From contig JALWLR010000266.1 of NCBI GenBank assembly GCA_027084065.1, positions 1 to 10,617 of the forward strand: a stretch of 10,617 nucleotides of DNA, read 5' to 3'. The notes beneath the pieces were generated by a model. The model saw only the letters and a program-made list of their open reading frames with translations, searched no databases and had not been told where the DNA came from. This DNA is from Helicobacteraceae bacterium. Its GTDB lineage: Bacteria; Campylobacterota; Campylobacteria; Campylobacterales; Sulfurimonadaceae. Within the stretch, counting starts at the first letter, position 1; each line of letters opens with the position of its first letter. A program made the translations under genes and the position numbers. Of this stretch, positions 6,691-10,617 are shown in pieces.

Positions 6691-7761
6691 GGAGTAATAG
6701 CGTTTAAGCCCTTCGATTTTCGATCCCATATTTAAAAGAAGCATGTCGGCTATGACGAGTGCCGCCATAGATTCGGCAACGACACTGCCGCGAACGGCGA
6801 CACATGGATCGTGCCGTCCTTTGAGCTCAAAATCGACCTCTTCGTTTTGTGTCGTAATCGTATGCTGTTTTTGAAAGATGGAGGGCGTGGGTTTGAAGTA
6901 GACATTGACAACTATCTCTTCTCCATCACTTATACCGCCTAAAATACCGCCGGCATGATTGGAAGCAAATCCATCTTTACGAATCTGGTCGTTGTTTTGG
7001 CTTCCTTTGCTGCGTGCACTCATACAACCATCTCCAATCTCTACCGCTTTGACGGCATTGATGCCCATCATTGCATCTGCTAGGAGGGCATCGAGTTTAT
7101 AATAGAGTGGTTGTCCAAGACCTACAGGAACATTGCGAATGACGACACGCACAACACCACCGACGGAATCGTGAGCCTTTTTGGCTTCTAAGATGGCATT
7201 TTTTTGTGCCTCTTCGACGCTTGGATCGAGTGCAAAAATTTCACTCTGTGCAGGATAGTCGTAGTTGTAGCATGTGGCGTGAATACCGTCAATTTCGCTA
7301 ATGCCGCTGTTTACTTCTATGCCGAGTTCACGGAGCATAAGTTTGGCAAGCCCTCCTGCGGCAACGCGTGCGGCGGTTTCTCTAGCACTACTGCGTCCTC
7401 CTCCGCGGTAGTCTCTAATGCCGTACTTGTGAAAATAGGTAAAGTCGGCATGTCCCGGACGAAAAAGATCTTTGATGTTGGAGTAGTCTTTACTTTTTTG
7501 GCTGGTATTGAAAATAACCATAGCGATGGGAGTACCTGTAGCTTTGCCTTCGAAAACGCCGCTGAGAATCTCCACTTTGTCCGCCTCTTTTCGTGCTGTT
7601 TCAAACTTCGTTTTACCGGGCTTTCTTCGGTCTAGTTCACTTTGAATGAAAGCCTCATCCACTTCCAATCCTGCTGGAACACCGTCTACGACGCATCCAA
7701 TGGCTTTTCCGTGTGATTCTCCAAATGTCGTGAAGCGAAAACGTATGCCAAAAGTATTCAT
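6688..7761 (-). CDS. aroC: Chorismate synthase
   Basis: AroC removes phosphate from EPSP to make chorismate, the last step of the shikimate pathway, with reduced FMN as cofactor. The 357-residue length is normal. Conserved blocks are the N-terminal FGESHGKAIGCVVDGVPAG (13-31), RPGHADFTYFHKYG (101-114), the signature YRGGGRSSARETAARVAAG (118-136), and SNHAGGILGGISDGE near residue 270. No fused flavin reductase is present, so FMN must be reduced by another protein. It begins 7 bases after rnc ends and is last in the minus-strand run. Its stop codon forms part of the fliS promoter. Confidence 0.97.
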   Translation of the reverse strand: MNTFGIRFRFTTFGESHGKAIGCVVDGVPAGLEVDEAFIQSELDRRKPGKTKFETARKEADKVEILSGVFEGKATGTPIAMVIFNTSQKSKDYSNIKDLFRPGHADFTYFHKYGIRDYRGGGRSSARETAARVAAGGLAKLMLRELGIEVNSGISEIDGIHATCYNYDYPAQSEIFALDPSVEEAQKNAILEAKKAHDSVGGVVRVVIRNVPVGLGQPLYYKLDALLADAMMGINAVKAVEIGDGCMSARSKGSQNNDQIRKDGFASNHAGGILGGISDGEEIVVNVYFKPTPSIFQKQHTITTQNEEVDFELKGRHDPCVAVRGSVVAESMAALVIADMLLLNMGSKIEGLKRYYS

Positions 7762-7768
7762 AAATCTC

Positions 7769-8452
7769 CTATTTGTTTGTCTTTTTTACAACTTCAAGTG
7801 CCTGTTTTGCCGCTTCTTGTTGGGCGGCTTTTTTGCTTTTTCCAACGGCACGTCCATACTCTTTGCCGTCAACTAGCACGGCAACTTCGAACTCTTTTTT
7901 ATGATCGGGACCGCGAGATGCTATAACTTTATACTCCGGCGTAACGCCAAAACGTGCCTGTGTGAGCTCTTGAAAAGTTGTTTTGAAATCTCGAAATAGC
8001 GAGTCCAAAGAGATCTCTTTATGCACTTTTTCTATCAAGTCTATAGCTATTTTTTTAACTGTATCCAGTCCCGATTCCAGATAAATAGCTCCCATCAACG
8101 CCTCAAAAGAGTTCGAAAGCAAGGAGGGCTTTTCTCTTCCTCCGTTGTTCTCTTCGGCGGTGGAGAGCAGAATGTACTCTCCGAGTTTGAGATGGCGTGC
8201 GAGCTTGTCAAAGCCCACTTCATTGACAAGAGAGGCTCGAATTTTCGAAAGTGTTCCCTCATCCGCATCTTTGAATTTGAAGTAGAGGTACTCTCCGACA
8301 ACCAAATCAAGAACGGCATCGCCTAAAAACTCCAATCGCTCATTATCGTAGGGCTGCTTGTAGCTTTTGTGTGTCAGCGCTTCGATAATGAGATTTTTGT
8401 CTTTGAATCTATACCCTAAATCGTTTTCTAGTTTCTCTATACTTTTATGCAT
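7769..8452 (-). CDS. rnc: Ribonuclease III
   Basis: RNase III cuts double-stranded RNA, processing the rRNA precursor and controlling some mRNAs. The 227-residue protein has the N-terminal nuclease domain with signature NERLEFLGDAVLDL (37-50), giving E38, E41 and D45, and a C-terminal dsRNA-binding domain (about 155-225) ending GKSKKAAQQEAAKQALEVV. The last two metal-site residues sit in SNSFEALMGAIYLE: E117 is present, but the position equivalent to E. coli D114 is Asn114, where Asp is usual. E38, E41, D45 and E117 are intact, so activity is still likely. The gene overlaps rnhA by 8 bases and is followed closely by aroC. Confidence 0.96.
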   Translation of the reverse strand: MHKSIEKLENDLGYRFKDKNLIIEALTHKSYKQPYDNERLEFLGDAVLDLVVGEYLYFKFKDADEGTLSKIRASLVNEVGFDKLARHLKLGEYILLSTAEENNGGREKPSLLSNSFEALMGAIYLESGLDTVKKIAIDLIEKVHKEISLDSLFRDFKTTFQELTQARFGVTPEYKVIASRGPDHKKEFEVAVLVDGKEYGRAVGKSKKAAQQEAAKQALEVVKKTNK

Positions 8453-8879
8453 TTTGTAACGCCTTTGCTTTTTCTGCCTGCTCTTTGGCTATTGCGTCGC
8501 ATCGTTCGTTTTCGATGTGACCGTCATGTCCGCGAACCCATATCGCTTTGATTTTGTGCGGTTTGGAAACGCGTACATACTCTCTCCACAGCTCCGGGTT
8601 TTTTACCTTTTTAAACTCTTTTTTCTGCCAGTTTGGCAGCCATTCGTTAATGCCTTTGACAACATAGGAAGAGTCGGAAACAACTTCGACTTCACAAGGC
8701 TCTTTGAGAAGTTTTAATCCCTCTATAACAGCTTTGAGCTCCATTTTATTGTTGGTTGTATAGAGGTCGTAGCCACCATACTCCTTTTCATGTTCTGCGT
8801 ATCGCAGTATTCCGCCGTATCCTCCCGGACCCGGGTTGCCTAGGCTACTTCCGTCACAAAAAAGAGTCACTTGCTTCAT
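8445..8879 (-). CDS. rnhA: Ribonuclease HI
   Basis: RNase HI degrades the RNA strand of RNA-DNA hybrids, removing R-loops and primer remnants. With the start at 8879 it is 144 residues. All active-site residues are present: D9 in FCDGSSLGNPGPGG, E47 in NNKMELKA, D69 in VVSDSSYV, and H121 and D128 in GHDGHIENERCDAIA. The basic handle region LPNWQKKEFKKVKN (81-94) is also there. A longer frame from 8912 exists, but family proteins start right before the first strand and AGGA lies 5-6 bases before the ATG at 8879. It overlaps the TPR gene by 26 bases and rnc by 8, so translation is probably coupled. Confidence 0.95.
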   Translation of the reverse strand: MKQVTLFCDGSSLGNPGPGGYGGILRYAEHEKEYGGYDLYTTNNKMELKAVIEGLKLLKEPCEVEVVSDSSYVVKGINEWLPNWQKKEFKKVKNPELWREYVRVSKPHKIKAIWVRGHDGHIENERCDAIAKEQAEKAKALQNA

Positions 8880-9903
8880 GCATTTCCTGTCTATAGTCTC
8901 TGACAACTCCATACTCCAACGCCGCGGTATCTATGGAGTGGCAACTGCTGCAGCGGTTGAAACCAAATGGAAAAACCACTTTGCAGTTTGTGCAGATATA
9001 CTCAAAACTGAGTGTTGCTCCCACCTCTTTTGGGAGATGGATCAAAAGATCGAGTTCAAATATATCCGAACTTTTCGCCTCCTTTACATACCCTTTTGCG
9101 GTGTAGAGTTCTTGTAAAAAAGAGCTTCGTGAAATTATATCCAATCTCACATCTTTTTTCTCCAACTGCCAGAGTATATCGGCTATATTTTCACATTTTT
9201 CAAAGTCGAGTTCCTGCCATGCCCGATTTGGGTCGGTGCGAAAGAGGTACTCAAAAATCATTCGCTCAAGCTGTTTGTACTCTCTGTAGAGAAAAATGAT
9301 TTCATTTGTTTTGAGCTCGTCGTCAAGGTTCTCTGCATGTAGCAAAGCAAGCACCTTAAGATAGAGCTGCTCTTTAGAGACATCCTCGTTGAGTACCTCC
9401 AGTGGCTCCAAAACCTCCAAAGCGGCTTGATAGTCCCGCATATATTCGTAAACTAGTAGCAGATAGTGAAGAGCCTGTGGTGTGCGTGGATTTTTTTTGA
9501 GGATTTCTAAAAAAACATCGCGGCTTCTACCGAGAAAACCGGCTTTGAAGTAGGTTTTTCCAAGAAGAAACATGATGTCGCGAACATTTTCGCCGTTTTG
9601 ATCCAGTAGCAGCAGTTCGCTGTATATATCTATGGCTTTTTCGTAGTCGCCATTTTTTGTGTAGGCATCCGCCAGCAGCAGCCATGATTTTTGTGAGAGC
9701 TCCCCGCTTCGTATGAGCTCTTTGAGCTCCTCTTCGCTTGGGAGTGTATGGAACTGCTCTAAAAAACGATCCAGATAGCGGTAGTTGTCTTTTGCTTTGT
9801 AGCGTCCCCACCAGTAGGAGAAAAAGGAGATGACGAAAATCATTCCAAGTAGGATGATAATGCTAAAAAGAGGGTCGCGAAACTCTATGAAAAAGCTATT
9901 CAT
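8854..9903 (-). CDS. LapB-like membrane-anchored TPR protein with C-terminal zinc ribbon
   Basis: A 349-residue protein built like E. coli LapB (YciM): one N-terminal membrane helix (about 12-32, LFSIIILLGMIFVISFFSYW), a TPR superhelix with the body in the cytoplasm, and a C-terminal rubredoxin-like zinc ribbon with C304, C307, C318 and C321 (YICTNCKVVF...RCSSC). The clearest TPR units are near 72-102 (SWLLLADAYTKNGDYEKAIDIY) and 106-138 (LLGKTYFKAGFLGRSRDVF). LapB controls LPS synthesis by feeding LpxC to FtsH, but only the architecture is shared visibly, so I do not transfer that role. The gene overlaps the one before it by 8 bases and rnhA by 26. From memory, a TPR gene holds this place before rnhA-rnc-aroC in Campylobacter as well. 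Confidence 0.8.
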   Translation of the reverse strand: MNSFFIEFRDPLFSIIILLGMIFVISFFSYWWGRYKAKDNYRYLDRFLEQFHTLPSEEELKELIRSGELSQKSWLLLADAYTKNGDYEKAIDIYSELLLLDQNGENVRDIMFLLGKTYFKAGFLGRSRDVFLEILKKNPRTPQALHYLLLVYEYMRDYQAALEVLEPLEVLNEDVSKEQLYLKVLALLHAENLDDELKTNEIIFLYREYKQLERMIFEYLFRTDPNRAWQELDFEKCENIADILWQLEKKDVRLDIISRSSFLQELYTAKGYVKEAKSSDIFELDLLIHLPKEVGATLSFEYICTNCKVVFPFGFNRCSSCHSIDTAALEYGVVRDYRQEMHEASDSFL

Positions 9904-10453
9904 AAATGACGATACCGTAGTCGTTTTTGAGATTGTAAAAGATGGAGGCTTCGTCTATAACGAGCTCTTTGAGTTTTCCAAGATGGACAACAGCACCCTT
10001 TGGAACGACGATGCCGTTTTCTGTAAAGAATTTGCGGATGTTGACGAACTTTATCTCTTCAATGTAGCGGTATTCGAACTCTTTATGCAGACGCATTTTG
10101 TCGTAGTTGAAGACATGCTCGTTAAGATGAAGTGCATCGGCAGCATATTTTGTCGGCAGATAGCCTGAGAGGTCGGTAAGATTTTCTTCTACATGCAGAT
10201 ACTTTGCAGGCAGTGTATGCTTTTTTAAAAAGATATATTTGTTGTTGAGTTTCATATTGGGGGTGTCTTGCCAGTATTTGTAGAGTGGATTGGAGACGCC
10301 GAGTTTGCGTCGTATCTCTTTCCACAGCCAATAGTCGTTGAGCTTGTTTGGCAGACTAGACACCTTTTCCCCTTTTTTGTTTTCACGTATATCGTGTTTT
10401 GGTATTATAGTATCTTTTTTTAAAAATTTTTCTAAAAGGGTTTCTCGAAGCAT
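9896..10453 (-). CDS. Protein of unknown function
   Basis: I do not recognise this protein. The longest frame gives 185 residues, rich in Lys, Tyr, Leu and Asn, with no signal peptide or membrane segment. WLWKEIRRKLGVSNPLYKYW (about 43-62) is predicted helical and basic and could bind nucleic acid, but no clear helix-turn-helix is seen. The C-terminal part (FVNIRKFFTENGIVVPKGAVVHLG) looks beta-rich. The start is doubtful. ATG 10453 has no ribosome binding site and lies in an 11-bp inverted repeat. GTG 10363 has GGGG 5 bases upstream and a TATAAT box at 10404-10409, giving 155 residues. The end overlaps the TPR gene by 8 bases, so it is the first gene of the run to aroC. Confidence 0.7.
   Translation of the reverse strand: MLRETLLEKFLKKDTIIPKHDIRENKKGEKVSSLPNKLNDYWLWKEIRRKLGVSNPLYKYWQDTPNMKLNNKYIFLKKHTLPAKYLHVEENLTDLSGYLPTKYAADALHLNEHVFNYDKMRLHKEFEYRYIEEIKFVNIRKFFTENGIVVPKGAVVHLGKLKELVIDEASIFYNLKNDYGIVIYE
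10404..10409 (-). promoter_or_regulatory. Candidate -10 box for the minus-strand run
   Basis: A perfect TATAAT on the minus strand, preceded by AT-rich runs (AAAAATTTTT and A7) but no -35 box, a usual layout in this phylum. A transcript would start near 10397, downstream of ATG 10453 and upstream of GTG 10363. It supports the shorter form of the unknown protein. Confidence 0.45.
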
Positions 10454-10474
10454 ATAAAGAAGCGCTTCGAGAAA
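10441..10474 (-). terminator. Hairpin after the small membrane-protein gene, possible terminator
   Basis: TTTCTCGAAGC (10441-10451) and GCTTCGAGAAA (10464-10474) form a perfect 11-bp stem with a 12-base loop. On the minus strand it lies about 18 bases after the stop codon at 10492 and is followed by CCCTTTTAG and an AT-rich stretch, a weak U-tract. On the plus strand no U-tract follows. An intrinsic terminator is the simplest reading. An alternative 10-base palindrome, GAAGCGCTTC (10459-10468), overlaps it. Confidence 0.5.
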
Positions 10475-10491
10475 GGAGTAAAAAAGGAGAG

Positions 10492-10617
10492 TTATAAAAC
10501 GGCAGTGACAGCTTTTGTGATGATGAAACCACCAACAACGAGCCAGACGAACATAGCCGCTGCTGTATAGAGTGGAGCAAGACCGAGTCCTTTGAATTTT
10601 GCAAAACGTGTCTGCAT
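10492..10617 (-). CDS. Small single-pass membrane protein, or end of a longer one
   Basis: The frame gives 41 residues ending in TAA at 10494-10492. It starts with a short basic segment (MQTRFAKFKG) followed by a hydrophobic helix, about residues 16-33 (LYTAAAMFVWLVVGGFII), and a short tail TKAVTAVL. The methionine codon is the last three bases of the window, so upstream sequence is missing. It may be the true start of a tiny membrane protein, perhaps a small subunit of a membrane complex, or an internal Met of a longer one. I do not recognise a family. Codons are clean and the hairpin at 10441-10474 follows, which favours a real gene. Confidence 0.5.
   Translation of the reverse strand: MQTRFAKFKGLGLAPLYTAAAMFVWLVVGGFIITKAVTAVL

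Noticed and set aside
7204..7635. 143-codon plus-strand frame inside aroC
   Set aside because: Antisense shadow of conserved chorismate synthase codons; composition is not protein-like.
9830..10168. 112-codon plus-strand frame
   Set aside because: Spans the junction of two minus-strand genes in antisense; no ribosome binding site or recognisable motif.
1..10617. CRISPR array, tRNA, transposase, phage or toxin-antitoxin genes
   Set aside because: No regularly spaced repeats, no tRNA-like cloverleaf and no matching protein motifs were seen; all sizeable stretches are filled by housekeeping genes.

Overview
The window looks like chromosomal housekeeping DNA from a member of the Campylobacterota (Epsilonproteobacteria), probably a free-living Sulfurimonas- or Sulfurovum-like lineage. 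This rests on the protein sequences, on the minus-strand order TPR protein - rnhA - rnc - aroC (from memory the same as in Campylobacter jejuni), on AT-rich promoters with good -10 but poor -35 boxes, and on tight gene packing with short overlaps. I see no mobile element, CRISPR array, tRNA or phage gene.

Left part: a partial purT (minus, leaving the window at position 1) diverges from a five-gene plus-strand run: nrdB, a nitrilase-superfamily amidohydrolase, pcm, an unassigned class I methyltransferase and asnB. All four junctions in the run overlap or have gaps of at most 6 bases, so it reads as one transcription unit. The purT/nrdB gap (450-562) holds two TATAAT boxes facing opposite ways inside a perfect 11-bp inverted repeat, so a purine-synthesis gene and the small subunit of ribonucleotide reductase share a symmetric divergent control region.

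Middle: just after asnB lies an SRP 4.5S RNA gene (ffs) on the minus strand, recognised from the GGAA tetraloop, the flanking conserved internal-loop bases and a fully paired stem, with its own TATAAT promoter. A short nucleoside-phosphorylase-like gene diverges from it and runs tail to tail into a minus-strand flagellar pair, fliS and a small FliT-like gene. fliS has a near-perfect sigma-28 (FliA) promoter whose -35 overlaps the aroC stop codon.

Right part: a compact minus-strand operon runs from a 155- or 185-residue protein of unknown function through a LapB-like membrane-anchored TPR/zinc-ribbon protein, rnhA (RNase HI), rnc (RNase III) and aroC (chorismate synthase). Upstream of it are a hairpin and the end of a small single-pass membrane protein that reaches the window edge.

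Nothing here is clearly a new defence or mobile system. The points most worth checking are the amide-chemistry gene cluster, the symmetric purT/nrdB promoters, the truncated phosphorylase-like protein, an Asn at a metal-ligand position of RNase III, and the uncertain start of the unknown protein.
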